A stretch of 64,000 bases of DNA from Mermis nigrescens (GCA_036768485.1 JAVLUZ010000154.1:35759769-35823768), one strand, 5' to 3'; shown: positions 37,490 through 49,400, counted from the stretch's first letter. The notes: generated from the sequence alone by a model not told the origin. Made by a program: numbers and translations.

Positions 37490-38130
37490 TTAGAGATCTC
37501 ATGCCTCCATGGAAGGCCCACTGAACCCCTTAAGCCTACTTTACAGTTTACTCCAGTTCTACTTTGCAACGGCATGGTTTGGTTCAATAAAATCTTCAAA
37601 AAGAAAATGTTCAAGAAGAATGTTCATAAATAGCCGAAAAAATTTTAAATATCAATTGACAATTACGCGCCCCTCCCTCTCCAGGAAGTGTTCCCTCTCT
37701 CAGTCATAAATATAACATGTTTGACGTATATTAATCATGATCTCCAAAATTCACACGAATCTGACCACTGGTTCGCGAATTGATAAGAAATCAGTAAAAT
37801 CAATCAATAATTAGAGTTTTTCGCCTCCCTAAGGGTAGACCTGGGCGCACTTTAGACCAACTTCCCAGATCACTTAGGCTTATGGGCACCCTCCCCAGGG
37901 AGTGCTCCCAACCCTTAGGCTTAAAAATCATTCATTCATGGAAAAAATCAACAATCAGTTTCCCAGGGAAACTCCTTTCCTTAGATCTGCTCCCCTTAGG
38001 GCTTAGGGACACGTACGGGCACGCCCCAGGGACTCCCATCCTATATCATTGCCTATGCTACAGCAATGTTTCCTGGACCACCCCAGAAAGCAAGTTTGGA
38101 CCCGCCCGCCTATGCCTAAGCCGCTCCCAC
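37490..38130. repeat. GC-richer region of diverged CCTTAGGCTTA / CTCCCCAGGGAGTG repeats
   Basis: Segments such as CCTCCATGGAAGGCCCACTGAACCCCTTAAGCC (about 37503), CCTCTCCAGGAAGTGTTCCCTC (about 37677), CCTCCCCAGGGAGTGCTCCCAACCCTTAGGC (about 37890) and CCCTTAGGGCTTAGGGACACG (about 37993) look like diverged units of a spaced repeat. Open frames across it (37509, 37882 and 38049, plus strand) probably reflect its composition. Confidence 0.4.
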
Positions 38131-38590
38131 AAAGAGCCTCTTTGTTAAGAGAGGGTAGTGCAAGTGTAGCGGCACCGACACGCTCATCGAGCTATTTTAG
38201 CCTTCTTGTTGCACGCAAACCCGTATGTTTGATCTTTGGTGCAATTTTTGGTTGAGCACAGTCCCGGCTCGCACATGCGATCGAACACTGACCAGTGGCA
38301 GCACTCAAGCTGCCCAGCAGGACTCTACATAATTACTTTCTTAATATCTCCAACAAAAGCTCTCCCCGAATACGCATACGCAACACAACTTATGTAATTG
38401 GCGCTATCCCGTGAAATTATTCTAACTGCGCATTCTGATACGCAAAAAACCCTTTTTATGCATATTTAATGATCGTTCTTATATATTTTGCACACGAACA
38501 TTTATTTTCTCTGGTGGGCCATGACACTGAGACCGCTACAAAATCGTGGGCCCAACCCGTTGAATCTACTAACGAAAAAGATAGGGAGAA
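38131..38590. other. Unique-looking sequence, no gene supported
   Basis: It is moderately GC-rich relative to the window. No domain or splice signal was recognised in either strand. Confidence 0.35.
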
Positions 38591-38599
38591 AGAAATAGC

Positions 38600-39105
38600 A
38601 TGATAAGCACAGCTTATGCAACCATGAGAAACGGCGAAACGATTGTAAGCATAGGTAACCAAACCCGGAGCCTGTGAGAAACTGGAGAAACGGCGATGAT
38701 AAGTATAGCTAACTAAACCCGGAGCTTGGGAGAAACGATGATAAGCATAGGTAACTATAGTCTGTTTCACACAACTTCGGTCATAAATTTTAAAACTATC
38801 TCCGACGATAAGCTGACAGATTGCGATTATAGCATTGATCTGATATATAATTATCGTAGCTCTTGGCTTACTATCGATGAAAATTCTTAGAATTTGTGCA
38901 CGAAGTTATGTGAAACTGACTATAAACCCGGAGCGGGAGAAACGGCGAATCCATAATAAGCATAGGTAGGTAACTAAATCCGGAGCCTGGGAGAAACCAT
39001 GATAAGCATAGGTAACCAAACCCGGAGGAGAAAGGTTTCTCCCGGAAGGAACATTTCTCCCAACGGGGGGATTTTGATAGGAGAAACATTTCTCCCACCG
39101 GGGGA
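38600..39105. repeat. Minisatellite of about 35-45-bp units (AACCCGGAG-CTGGGAGAAACG-ATAAGCATAGGTAAC)
   Basis: At least five partial units repeat the order TAACTAAACCCGGAG, C(T/C)TGGGAGAAAC, GATGATAAGCATAG. One unit is split by MITE-G. The right edge changes into palindromic GGAGAAA..TTTCTCCC blocks at about 39020-39105 (GGAGAAAGGTTTCTCC and ACATTTCTCCCAACGGGGGG). Frames on the minus strand are by-products of the repetition. Confidence 0.8.
38758..38922 (-). mobile_element. TA-flanked mariner-like MITE (MITE-G), copy 2, inserted in the minisatellite
   Basis: The 165-bp element has inverted ends TAGTCTGTTTCACACAACTTCG and (reverse complement of right) TAGTCAGTTTCACATAACTTCG. It is flanked by TA on both sides (38756-38757 and 38923-38924). 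Uninterrupted minisatellite units nearby read AACTAAACCCGG across the same point, so the empty site is visible and TA is the duplicated target. The interior matches 27537-27708 in reverse. Confidence 0.9.
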
Positions 39106-39120
39106 AACACTAGTAGGATT

Positions 39121-39235
39121 TACGGGTAGGGCCAAATCGTGGGTCTAGTGGAACGGCTCATTTTGGACGTAGGGGCTAGTGAAACTTCCGTTGGGTCTAG
39201 TGTGACAAAATATAAGGGCCTAGTGGGTACGATCA
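39121..39235 (+). repeat. GGGTCTAG(C/T)GGGAC minisatellite, locus 2
   Basis: Units GGGTCTAGTGGAAC, GGGGCTAGTGAAACTTCCG, GGGTCTAGTGTGAC and GGGCCTAGTGGG follow in the same order as at 11340-11465, with similar spacers (TCATTTTGGACGTA versus TCATTATGCACGTG). The two loci are therefore copies of one dispersed repeat. Confidence 0.7.
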
Positions 39236-40189
39236 AAAAATCTATTCCTCCTACTGGTACCTATCCATACAAATGATTTCTCATCCATTCCACGAACAAT
39301 TTCCCGTCTTTCGTCTGTTTTGCAAAGAAAAAACACAGGAAATGTATCTTTCGGCGAATTTTGCGCAACATAGGTTTCTCGAAATTGGAGCGGTTTTGAG
39401 CATCTGGATGACAAGATTCATGCGCCGGAAATTAGGCGCTAATTAGCTCAAGAGGGTGGTCTTAAACTCTTTATTATGGGCCTCTGGTTTTTAAGATATA
39501 AATCGTCTAAATTACACACCACTGGATAGAGCATAGTCGAAAATGGGATGTTATAAATCCTGATTTTTAGTTTTCATGCAAGATACTTTATTAGCGAGGA
39601 TAGTTTGTAAAAAGATTAGCTTAGACAAGTACAGTCACGCGCGCGTTAGCCAATTTTGTGGGGTTAGGGAGAATTAGGTGGACATGGCCTCTATTAGCTA
39701 CTACAAAAGTAATGTTGAAACTGTTTGCATGTAGAAAGATTGGCAGGGTCCACATGGTTGCAGTTTCAAAGTCAGTGGGGCAAAACTGCAACCATTTGCA
39801 TGATGTAATGAAAAAATGGAACGCACTTCGGCCATTTTTATTTTTTCCATTAAGGGAATTGCAAGAGGCAAAACTTTTTCTTTTCAGAGGGCCCTTGCCC
39901 TCTAATATGCGCTAGTGTACGTACCAAAGAGGAACTTTGGCATAAAATGCACTTATGTACCTGCCTTTAATTCAATTATAGTAGGTGGGTGCCTGTCGCA
40001 TGCAAATTTAGGAAGAACTCATTAAATCCACCAGTTAATCTCATTGCGGAAACCAAGGAGGCTTAGACAGATTCCAACATACGTCCGTTGATCTTCGATT
40101 TTTTAAAATTCATGTTGAAAAATAAGTTGTTGAAAGCGTCAGACATAAGACACGAGAGAGTGCGAATTTAGAATACATAGAGAACCATA
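39236..40189. other. Unassigned sequence 5' of the Gypsy remnant
   Basis: At about 39548-39575 GGGATGTTATAAATCCTGATTTTTAG resembles 43528-43553 in the 3' LTR region, so LTR scraps may lie here. An 85-codon plus-strand frame (39658-39915) is unrecognised. No gag or protease motif was found in this interval. Confidence 0.35.
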
Positions 40190-40233
40190 TGTAAGAAAGA
40201 TAGGATACAAAGACGTGATTAAAGATACAAAGA
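40190..40233 (+). repeat. 5' LTR remnant (first 44 bp)
   Basis: TGTAAGAAAGATAGGATACA and the following 24 bases match the start of the 3' LTR at 43434 with one or two differences. Similarity stops exactly where the RT open frame starts to read as protein, which marks an internal deletion junction. Confidence 0.85.
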
Positions 40234-41265
40234 TTCGAAAACAGTTTTCTGAAATTTTGGACAAAAATTCATCTATTTTCGGAGTTGATAGACCTCTGGG
40301 GCGGACGTCCATTGTACAGCATGGTATCGATACGGCTAATCATAGGCCGATTTCTCAGCCGCCTTATCGGATACCGTATGCTAAACGTCAAGTTGTTGAT
40401 GAACACGTACTACGTAAAATGTTAGAGACTAGCATCATTAGGCCATCTCAAAGCCCGTTGGTTGCTCTCATCGTCCTAGTTGACAAAAAGGACGGATCTA
40501 AACGTTTTTGTGTTGATTACAGAAAGTTAAACGAATGCACTGTTAAGGACTCGTATCCTTTGCCATTAATTGATGATATTTTCATACAGCTTAAAGGAGC
40601 TACAATTTTTACAACCTTAGATTTAGAACAAGGTTATCATCAAATCGAACTAATTGAAGAAGACAAAAAAGAAAACTGCTTTCAATTCATTTTTGGGTCT
40701 TTTTGAATTTAACGTCCTCCCGTTTGGCTTGACCAACGGTTCAGCCACTTTTCAGAGAACTATGGGAAAAGTTTTAAGAGATTTGAAATAGCGTAATTGT
40801 TTCGTTTATCTGGATGACATTTTAATTTGTAGACCTGACCCTGAAACTCACATTAAGCAGCTTAAACAAGTTTTTGATCGGCTTGACCGAGCTGGATTGA
40901 CTCTGAAATTGCAAAAATGTGAATTTGCTTTGAATGAAGTAAGCTACATAGGTCACATTATCGATTGTAAAGGTTTGCATGTTAACCCGGCCAAAATTGA
41001 TGGTTTAGTTAAAATGGCGGTCCCTCAAACTGTAACAGAAATACGCAGTTTCCTAGGCTTAGCTAATTACTTCAGACGCTACATTAAAAATTTCGCAGAT
41101 AAAACGCATGCACTCAATAAATTACTGCGTAAAAATGTGCATTTTGATTGGTCGCAAGAATGTTTGCAAAGTTTTCAAACGAGTAAAAATGATTTAGTTT
41201 CCGCTACTACTCTAGCCTTCCCTGATTTTTCGCAGCCATTTTTGGTCCAGACTGATGCTAGTTGA
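40216..41265 (+). pseudogene. Gypsy reverse transcriptase and start of RNase H (broken)
   Basis: The first segment (to about 40700) has the RT N-terminus: the PPYRIP and VDKKDGSKRFCVDYRKLN motifs and TTLDLEQGYHQI. A one-base shift near the GGG at about 40690 moves the rest into another frame, where [13 protein letters not shown] and the catalytic YLDD box (40807-40818) follow. The connection domain continues with the conserved GH-I segment, FLGLANYFRRYIKNFA and the TDAS opening of RNase H (41251-41262). A TAG at 40789-40791 and a TGA at 41263-41265 interrupt the second frame. By family knowledge RT copies RNA into DNA in cytoplasmic particles. This copy is inactive. Confidence 0.9.
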
Positions 41266-41580
41266 ACTGGGATCGGGGGAGTCTTAGCCCAAATGGTGGA
41301 GGGTCAGGAGTGCCCAGTAGCATTTGTCTCACACACATTAACTAAGGCTGAGCGTAATTATTCAACTGTTGAAAAAGAGGCACTGGCCATCATTTATGCC
41401 ACTAAACAGTACCGCTCGTACTTATATGGACACCATTTCACGCTCATTACAGATCATGCCCCTATACGTCTCTTAAAGATTCATGATACGGCGCCTTCTA
41501 GACTCGTTCGCTGGGTCTTGTCACTGCAAGTGTACGACTACGAAATCGTCTTTCGTAAGGGCCGTGAAAACGCAGAACGC
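41266..41580 (+). pseudogene. Gypsy RNase H domain
   Basis: It continues in the frame of the RT second segment after a TGA. The hallmark residues are visible: the Glu of VEKEALAI, the Asp of ITDHAPIR, and the RWVLSLQVYDYEIVFRKG tail that typically closes Gypsy RNase H. The frame then fails: a shift between about 41560 and 41580 moves into the next frame, where NADALSCMP continues. By family knowledge it would degrade the RNA strand during reverse transcription. Confidence 0.85.
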
Positions 41581-42930
41581 CGACGCTCTATCCTGCATGC
41601 CTGGTGCTCCCGTCTTCACAGGAGCAACCATAAATGCAAAGCAGGTGTACGCGGTGGAGATGCCGCGTGACCTAATAAGTATGCAGAGACGTGATGCATT
41701 GTTAGGTGCCATTCTTCGTTTATTACAGACTCGACGAGTGCCAACTCGCATGAACGCAGAGCAGTGGGACGCTGCTGAGAATTATCTACTCGGAAACGAC
41801 GGCGTTCTTATATATCAAAAAGATTCGAATGCCGAACCATTGGTGGCCGTTCCCCGAAGGATGATCCCCACGCTGCTCCAGGCTTTACATGATGACGCCA
41901 CCGGCGGACATTTAGCCTTTCAGCGCACATATGAGAAGGCTAAGGAACGTTTTTTTTGGCCTGGGTTAACCCATTACGTACTTTTTACCCGTCCAGCCCC
42001 TTCACTCAATTCCAGCACCTGCCGCTATGCAGCACTGGGTCATGGATACCATGGGACCGCTGCCCGCGGCCCATGGGAAAATTAATGCTCTAGTCTTAAT
42101 AGATCGCATGCATGACTAAATGGGCCGAAAGCGTGGCTACCTCAGATATCCGAGCAACAACCATTGCGGAGCATTTCCTGGATCGCATTGTTTTGCATTT
42201 CGGGGCGCCCAAGGTTGTCCAATCGGATCGAGGCATGGGCTTAGTTGCTGCTGTTTTTCAGGAGGTTTGCCGGCTATATCGAGTACGGCACATCACTTCG
42301 ACGGCCTGTTGCCCCCAGACGAACGGATTGGTGGAGCGTTTCAACCGTACGCTGCAAACCATGCTAAGCACAACCGTGCAAGGCGAGCAGAGCAAATGGG
42401 ATCGGTTCCTGCCCGCTGTCACCTTCGCTTACAACACCAGTCGACACGCCAGCATGGGATACACGCCCTTTATACACCCTTCGTTTATGGGCGCCAGGCG
42501 AAGCTACCGATGGAGCAAGCTTTAGATGCTGATACGCAAGAGGAAGTAGAGGACCCATCGATTCGAGAAATCCATCGCCATCTACGTCTGGCGCGCCGAT
42601 TTGCCCTTGAGGCTGCCCGGAAAGCACAACGACAGCAGAAGGAGCAATATGATCGTCGAAATCGTGCAGAAAAACCAACGCCTCCCTATCGTCCGGGCCA
42701 ATTAGTGCTTTTGCGGAATGCCCGAGCCGCGTCTAAATTCCATTTTTGGTGGCTTGGCCCGTACGAAATTCGCCGCATTTGTCCGCCGAATGCCACCATT
42801 TGCGAATTAAATGGATGCCGACGAATTTGAGTCATCCATCTGAATCAAATTTGTCCATTCCGCGACGAAAAACGCGATGCATTAGATGATGCAGACGCCC
42901 TGAGCGAGGGCAGTGTTGAGTATTAAAGTT
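41560..42930 (+). pseudogene. Gypsy integrase (broken)
   Basis: The N-terminal zinc-binding region shows the HDDATGGHL histidine pair and ERFFWPGL, but the CxxC half is missing and the frame shifts at about 41990, suggesting a small deletion. The catalytic core retains an Asp in the MDTMGP context, the second Asp in QSDRG (42226-42228) and the Glu in NGLVERF (42334-42336), giving D-35-E. The WD.FLPAVTFAYNTS segment follows. After another shift near 42480 comes a C-terminal part with YDRRNR, PGQLVLL and the WLGPYEIRRI GPY/F-like module, then a stop at 42828-42830. By family knowledge INT inserts the cDNA into chromosomes. Confidence 0.9.
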
Positions 42931-43420
42931 TTGGCTTATTACATAAATGAGTATATTTAATACCTAAATGCAGATTTTCCGATTTAATTATTTAATCTTG
43001 TAATATTTCTGATTTCTAAGTGCATCAAAGATGCATTATGTCAAGATGCGCTGCGAATAGTATTCAATATTACGTATTATCGATATTTACATTGGCAGAG
43101 GCAATGTACGCCGCGCCAACTGCGTCATTGTGAATTTCTATGCTATTTAGGGAGCTGGATTGAACCACAGCCCGAAATAGCAAGAAATCTTATGACGCCA
43201 CCCTGGGAGCTGGAGTGGACCAGAGCCCAGGTTGAAAGGGACGCATTTTTAATAATTTTATATGTAATACGCATTTCAACTACTTCATTAAGCCCCATTC
43301 TCAATATTTTGCATATTTGTCATAACCCAGCAATTTTGGCTTCTAACATTTCAACTTTGCGACAAAAATAATAATACTCAAAATCCAGCTACACTACTCT
43401 TCAGCCGAACAATCAAACTT
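42931..43420 (+). other. Untranslated tail of the Gypsy element with a short direct repeat
   Basis: No env-like frame is seen. GGGAGCTGGA.TGAACCACAGCCC (about 43150) and GGGAGCTGGAGTGGACCAGAGCCC (about 43204) form a 24-bp direct repeat, 54 bp apart. Confidence 0.6.
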
Positions 43421-43433
43421 AAGAAAGGAGGAA
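43421..43433 (+). promoter_or_regulatory. Polypurine tract (plus-strand primer)
   Basis: AAGAAAGGAGGAA sits directly before the TG that opens the 3' LTR, exactly where Gypsy elements place the primer for second-strand DNA synthesis. Confidence 0.85.
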
Positions 43434-43622
43434 TGTAAGAAAGATAGGATACAAAGGCGTGATTAAAGATACAAGATATGATTAAATTGGGTTTTCGTAT
43501 TAATATCGTTCATCACATAACTATGCGATGTTATAATCCTGTTTTTAGGTGGCGGGTTCGTAATGATAGTAGGTAGGTACAAATCAAGTAGGCAGATGTT
43601 CAATAGGGTATTTATACTCAAT
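43434..43622 (+). repeat. 3' LTR (partial) of the first Gypsy element
   Basis: It starts TGTAAGAAAG after the polypurine tract and matches 40190-40233. It runs at most about 189 bp before the unrelated LTR1 begins, and no CA terminus or target duplication was found, so it is either short or cut by the neighbouring element. Confidence 0.7.
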
Positions 43623-44600
43623 TGTAACTGCGAGAGTTACGTGTAGGCGGACTTGCTAGCAGTTCGCGATAACCATAACATAGCCAATACTAGTAGCTAT
43701 CTATGATAGTGCACTGTAGGCTATGCCTTCAGTCTTCCATTATTTCCCAATTTTTCAATAATAAAACATTTAGATACTTGTCCAGTATAGAGTTAAGTGT
43801 ATGATAATAGTAATTATTTTATACATACACATACATGCATAATCAGTAGCATTCAGTCAAGTCATTGATTCAATGTTGATGAATTGATCTTTGTTTCTTT
43901 GCTATAATGGTCTGAGGTAGTATTTTCTTGATGCTAGTTTAATTGACTGTTGTAGGCTTTTTCATTTGGCCAGTCTGTTGGTGCTGGTATCACATTTGTT
44001 CCTTGTCTTTGTTTCCTGGTTGTTGTCAGCTTGGGCATTGATTGTTGAATGGCTGTCCATTCTGATGGTTTTGGTTCTGCAAGTTGATTATTTCAGCTCA
44101 GGACCCATTTTGGTAGTTTGTCGACAATTCAGTATGATAACTTATTTATTTGATGCAATTCTTCTCAGGCTTAAATTGATCAGAAAAATATTATCTAATC
44201 TTTAGGAATGATTAGTCTGAAGATGGGCTCATTCATTTGTTTTCACTGGTTGTTCTAATTACCCATATTGAACCAGCATTTTCAGGCTGTTTTGATTGAC
44301 TCGATTCATCCTTCTTGGCTTGGTCGGTCTGAACAGCTGTGCTGGTCTAGGGGACTAGATGATGTGCCTGGGTCTTGGAGCATGTGCTGAATCTTGATAT
44401 AAAAAAAGCAGCCAGCAAAATGTCGCACAATGTCCAGGCTTCAGGGATCAAAAGCAATAGTCCTCCGAGGTCCAAAGATCAAAGCTATCCAAGACCACGT
44501 CAGGTAACTATGGCGCGGAGCCAGTGCTCGGCCTGAACCAATCTGGGAGTGATATTTGGAGTAGTCTCGCATGTTCTGCCGTTAAAATTTCATTATTGGA
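43623..44600 (+). repeat. LTR1
   Basis: It starts TGTAACTGCGAGAGTTACG. The first 200 bases closely match LTR3, while the later part (AGCAGCCAGCAA, GGTCCAAAGATCAAAGC) aligns only loosely with LTR2 and LTR3. The right boundary is estimated from the length of the others. Confidence 0.75.
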
Positions 44601-45299
44601 TATTCCCTCACTGGGCTGCTAACTACATTGGTCAGACAATGTGGCCATTATTTTCGACAAGGTATATTTTGGCCATCTAAAATTCTTCTGTGTTGTTACT
44701 TTGTTATTTAATATCGACCGTGATTGTGGCAGTGCGCAAATTCAAGAGTAAGCATCCGTGGTAAAGATTTTGTGTATCGTGGTAAAGTCATCGTTATTTT
44801 TCTATTTCCGTCGGACCTCTATTGACAAAGGCAGCTCTCGCGGCACATTTTTCTATAAGCGTGGGCCCTCAGGCGGCGATTTATCATTTTTCTCTTCTGA
44901 CGGCGGTCCGTCATTTAGAGTTCTTACCACCTGTTTTTCTAACCACGTACACTTCCTTGCGCTTTAGGCTTAGTCCTACCTGTTTTGATCATTTCCGTCA
45001 GGTATATCTTACTTCATGTAAGGAAATACTATTCACGTGGAAAAACCTGTTTTCGGATCGACAAAAGGCCAAATTCGAAGCATTTATTTTGGACAAAATT
45101 TCGACGTACTGAAATTTATTTTTACCCAAGGCCATAATTTTCGATATTTTTGATACCTAAATGGCAGGAAAAAAGGTTTTGCGGACACCATCCGCTAAAT
45201 TGAAAAAAACCTTCTAAGCCACCTACTTCAGTTCGCCAATTACCTACAGCGCCTGTTGACTCTAATGGCGTGTAATTCCTGCGGTAATGAGACAATTAC

Positions 45300-47420
45300 A
45301 GAGAGCGTAACTAGTAAGGTGAATAATGATAAATTACCTAAATCACCAAATGCCGCGAGCAATACACAGTCAAGATGAAGTGTTATTGAGTACCATGCGA
45401 TCGCGCATTAATCAAACTTCGATAACAAGATTGGATCCCAATATCGATAATTCATCAAATCATACAATGATTGATAATATGACTACAATTAATACGGCAA
45501 ATAATCCTGAAACCAGTTCGGAAATGCTTGAAAATCTCGATTATGACGTAGAAAATAATCATAGTCATTGCATAAATGCCGACAAAAGAAGCGTGCTAAT
45601 GCTAATGTGACTAATGATCTTATTTTAAAAGCATTACAAACTATTCATTTCAATTTCGGACCTTTCTACGCGCGTTGATCAAGATAAAAAGAAAATGTGG
45701 ATGAAATCGTAAACTGCGTGGAGCTAAGCACTATGCTTAAACCCAACCAGTTTTGAATCGCATAGAGAATAATTCATCCAATGCGTTAACCACTCAATTG
45801 ATAGCTGTTTTTCTTTAATTTATCATAAGTGAAATCGTCGCATAAGTACGCATTAATGCATCTTCACTGTTGTCCACTGGAAACAGCGCATCAAATTCAC
45901 GCTCACCTTCGGAAACTGTTCCTGAAAATATCATTCCAAATTGTCTGCGAAACAGCGCGCCTGAATATCTAATTTATCACAGAATCCTATAAACACGGGT
46001 TTGCAACCAGTGCAAAACTCGAGTTTTTCGGATAACATACCTACGATTTTTGCAGCCATCGTGCCGATTGCATGAGCGTCGCGTCTTGAAACGCTGTCCT
46101 TAAATCGTAATGCGCCTTCCTTAAGTACCTAACCTTTCTACCACAAGTTTACGCCCAGCAATTGAATCCACCACCGCTGCAGTATTTTCCACCTCAAAGG
46201 AGAAATCTTAGCCAATAATTATGTACCTAATCCATAAATGTGGAAATACCACCTAATAATCCAATTTTGCATTTTCCTCGATATCGAAATGCAGCGGTTG
46301 AATAAATTTATCTGGCATTAATAATGAATCTGCAAATTTACCAAAATGAATCTGCGCCCCTACCTGAATCATCCAGTAGGAGAAAGCATGTCAAATTTTT
46401 CCGATGAAAGTTCATCTAGTAACTATGATCGCCCAGCATGATCATCACAGCTGCGTACTTAAAAGCGAATCGGCGCCAGACGATGTCATCATTATGAGTT
46501 CTTCATCTGAAAGCTCGTAATAGTGAATTCACGTCTGTTGATTCTTTGAATTGCGGACCATTTTTGACACCAGTAATTTGCAATTGCTAATAAAAAATTT
46601 TGATGGCGATAAACGGATATAAAAGCATATTTTGCAGAATTCGAATCACTTGCGCTTTTCCCAATACCTATGATATTGACAAAGCTGATCTAAAATTATA
46701 ACTAGTTTACTATGATCTGCCTGATTTATACGTTAATTTACTGCTGATATACAACAATCGTATTAAAACGAAACAAGCGCTAATAACGAAGTTTGTCCAA
46801 TGGACATAGTGCGCTCTTTAGTAAATTTTTTGTCACACAAACATCAATAGCAATTAGGTTCGCTTCATTATCTCGCTTGGCGAAAGTCCCTGATAAATCG
46901 ATCATATCTTGAAGTTGACTCACCATTTTCAATAATTAATAACGACATCAACTAAAACAAGGTTTATTACCACATTGAAAGGCATACTAAATACACAAAA
47001 CGTATTAGCTGAATTTTGGACAGTAAACTAGCTGAATTTACTAACAAGAATTTGAGGATAAAAAGGCAGTAACACCTTAAATGGTAACAGCGCTCGTGGT
47101 ATTTATTTCCGTCCTCCTCATTATTTTTCATCAAAATAATGAAATCGTTTGCGTCATAGAACGTTTCATTATCCCTGTGCTGAGAAACCAGAAAATTCTT
47201 CATAAATATTGCACCTTTTGCAAGCGCTAGGTCACATTTATGAGGAATGTTTCACGGCAAAGACAGAAACATCTAATAATGCAATCATAATACTCAACCT
47301 GATCGAAATAATAATTCTGGCTCGCAATCGCAGCAAGTCAGGTATTCTTTTGCGTCAAAATCATTCGCCATCGCGTTCGAATTCACGAAATAAACATAGT
47401 CTCAATCAAATGTCATAACT
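45300..47420 (+). pseudogene. Gag remnant with broken CCHC zinc knuckle
   Basis: Asn/Ser/Thr-rich coding-like sequence occurs at 45326-45610. At 47210-47250 a C-x2-C-x4-H-x4-C nucleocapsid knuckle can be read (TGC, TGC, CAC, TGT) with a one-base loss between the second Cys and the His. The position upstream of the protease supports gag. By family knowledge Gag forms the particle and binds RNA. It is non-functional. Confidence 0.6.
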
Positions 47421-47929
47421 CTGATCAACATCGTTCATCTAACTATGTGAATAATGATAACGCCTTGAATCAGGCAATCTGATCCATTTGACAAAATCAA
47501 TGATTATTACCAAAATTCGCATACTAATTATCCAAATTCGCATTCACGATAATCGTTAATAATCAACACGCAAAATACTTTACTTGCAATTCCCAAATGA
47601 ACGGCGTAGGACGCTACTATAATTCAATACGCGTGATAACAACTTTAATCGCCTTGTCACATATACCATAGATGTATTACCATGAATGTGCCCCCACCGC
47701 AGCCAACACTTACATCTCCTCCTTGGTAAAACAGTTCATACGAAGACCGAATCTAGCGCGCGTCCTAATCTGTCCCGTAGCAAGAACTTCTCCGAAGAGT
47801 ACGAACGTTTAAATCATCTCCATAACTTATGAAAGATCAATTACCACCATCTAAGACTTTAGATGTAATATTCCTATTGTAAACATGCTGAGACTAATTT
47901 TCTGATATAATTAAGACCAACGGCATTTG

Positions 47930-48250
47930 ACCTTTCTACCTCCTCATAGATACGGGTTCACAGGTCACCATGATGACCAGTCTGCATTCTTACGTCTTGG
48001 TTTTAATTTACCACCTAAACAAATTATACATTCGTACATGAATTGTGGTAAATCTAATCGTTACGATTACCGGTAAAACATGACTTTGTAATGTGGGAAC
48101 AATCTATTTATAATCAACAATTGATGCTGCCGAACATGCTCTTGGATATGATTTTTGCAAATCCGCACTCATGTGGGTTAATCCTATTGAGCGTTGTGCT
48201 TTCACCAACACGACGCAAAGATTAATTTACTCTCTCCCCACGAAAAAATT
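47930..48250 (+). pseudogene. Retroviral-type aspartic protease remnant
   Basis: The active-site DTGS is at 47949-47960 in an LIDTGSQVT context, the standard signature of LTR-element proteases. Downstream coding-like sequence is shifted, with an LGYDF and ALMWVN stretch plausible for the flap and C-terminal half. It lies between the gag knuckle and RT, as expected in Gypsy pol. Confidence 0.75.
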
Positions 48251-48779
48251 GCAATTTCCTTGGCGAAATTAACAACTACCTCGGTATTCTGTGTATTGTG
48301 TATGTTTCGTTACTAGAGCCTGTTATAATACAACCTGAGCCGATTATTCCACCTACTTCTATATAAGTCGCAGTTTCTTTAATTTGATTTGCATTGTTCG
48401 AACCGTCGATTTTATGGAAAAAACTTCACTTTTTGTTGCTCCGTCCATAGTCGATTGCAATAACTGTACCGTCGCGTTTGTAACATCTCTAAGCATATTC
48501 ATATTGACTCTGGTGAAATAATAGGTTCTTTAACCTCTGATACCGAAGTCGTGTCACATGTTTCATCCTTTGATGATGAACACCAGAACTTTAGCATCAA
48601 TAAATAAAACTGCAACAGCTCATGCGTTGATCTCGAACAAGCAACAACAAATTATTTTGAACTATGTTTAAATACAGCAATTTTTGCATTAAAAACAAAC
48701 CTCTCGGACATTTTATGATGAAACATGTAACATTTTAAGGATAATCCGCCCATTGTTGGAAAACTTATTGTGTTGAACA

Positions 48780-49400
48780 TTCTAGAAGAGAATCTATGCA
48801 GACAATTATAAATGAAATGCTTGCGGATAAAATTATTCGGCCTACAACTAATACTGGGCAGTCATTATTTCTTAGAAAAAAGACGGTTCCACTTAGGCCA
48901 GTCGTCGATTATCGATGGTTAAATAAGCGTAACTAAAACGCAAGTTTTATCCTCTTACAATTAGACGATTATTTCGATACTTTAGGCAATGCAGCATATT
49001 TTAGCACGCAAGTTAAGAATCTGGATACCATGAATTTCACTCGATAATAAATCTCGCAAAAAAAACCATTTATATGTCCTGTTGGTCATATTTACAAATT
49101 TGATTTTACCTTTTGGTTTAAAATGCCTGAATTTCCAGAACTAATGGAGCTTATTACTCTAGGTATAAATTAAATCTTGTCTTGTTTTACATCGATGACA
49201 TAATTATTTTTTTCTTTTTGCCTAAAAATTATTTAAACATCTTGGAAATGTTTTAATTGCTCCTTAATAAGGCAAACTTACGTGTGCGCTGATAAATGCC
49301 ATCTTGCGCATGCAGAGGTAAAATTTCTTGGCCACAGCATAAGTACAATGGTATACCTGACACCTGTCCAAAGTCACGGAAGACAATCTGAATTTTGTAC
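48780..49400 (+). pseudogene. Gypsy reverse transcriptase remnant
   Basis: The visible motifs are an IINEMLADKIIRP segment, a VVDYRWLN box (from about 48898), a LPFGLK-like box near 49105-49120, the catalytic YIDD at 49188-49199, and a thumb-region ADKCHLAHAEVKFLGH-like segment at about 49290-49340. These lie in different frames, separated by stops and shifts. Confidence 0.85.

Larger units (their letters stand above)
40190..43622 (+). mobile_element. Defective Ty3/Gypsy LTR retrotransposon
   Basis: The element consists of a 44-bp LTR start, pol (RT, RNase H, INT, GPY/F-type tail), an untranslated tail, a polypurine tract and the beginning of a 3' LTR. Gag, protease, the rest of the 5' LTR and the primer-binding site are missing. 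The coding part is broken by at least four frameshifts and two in-frame stops. The 3' LTR is cut or replaced at about 43622, where another LTR family begins. By family knowledge an intact element would copy itself via RNA and integrate with INT; this copy cannot encode its own proteins. Confidence 0.9.

Noticed and set aside
38456..39110. Minus-strand frames with repeated YAYHRFSQAPGL units.
   Set aside because: They translate the minisatellite; the repetition is of DNA origin and is interrupted by the MITE.
42120..42500. Long second plus-strand frame overlapping the integrase core.
   Set aside because: In this part the real integrase motifs are in the other frame; the overlapping frame is only meaningful after about 42480, where the shift brings it into register.
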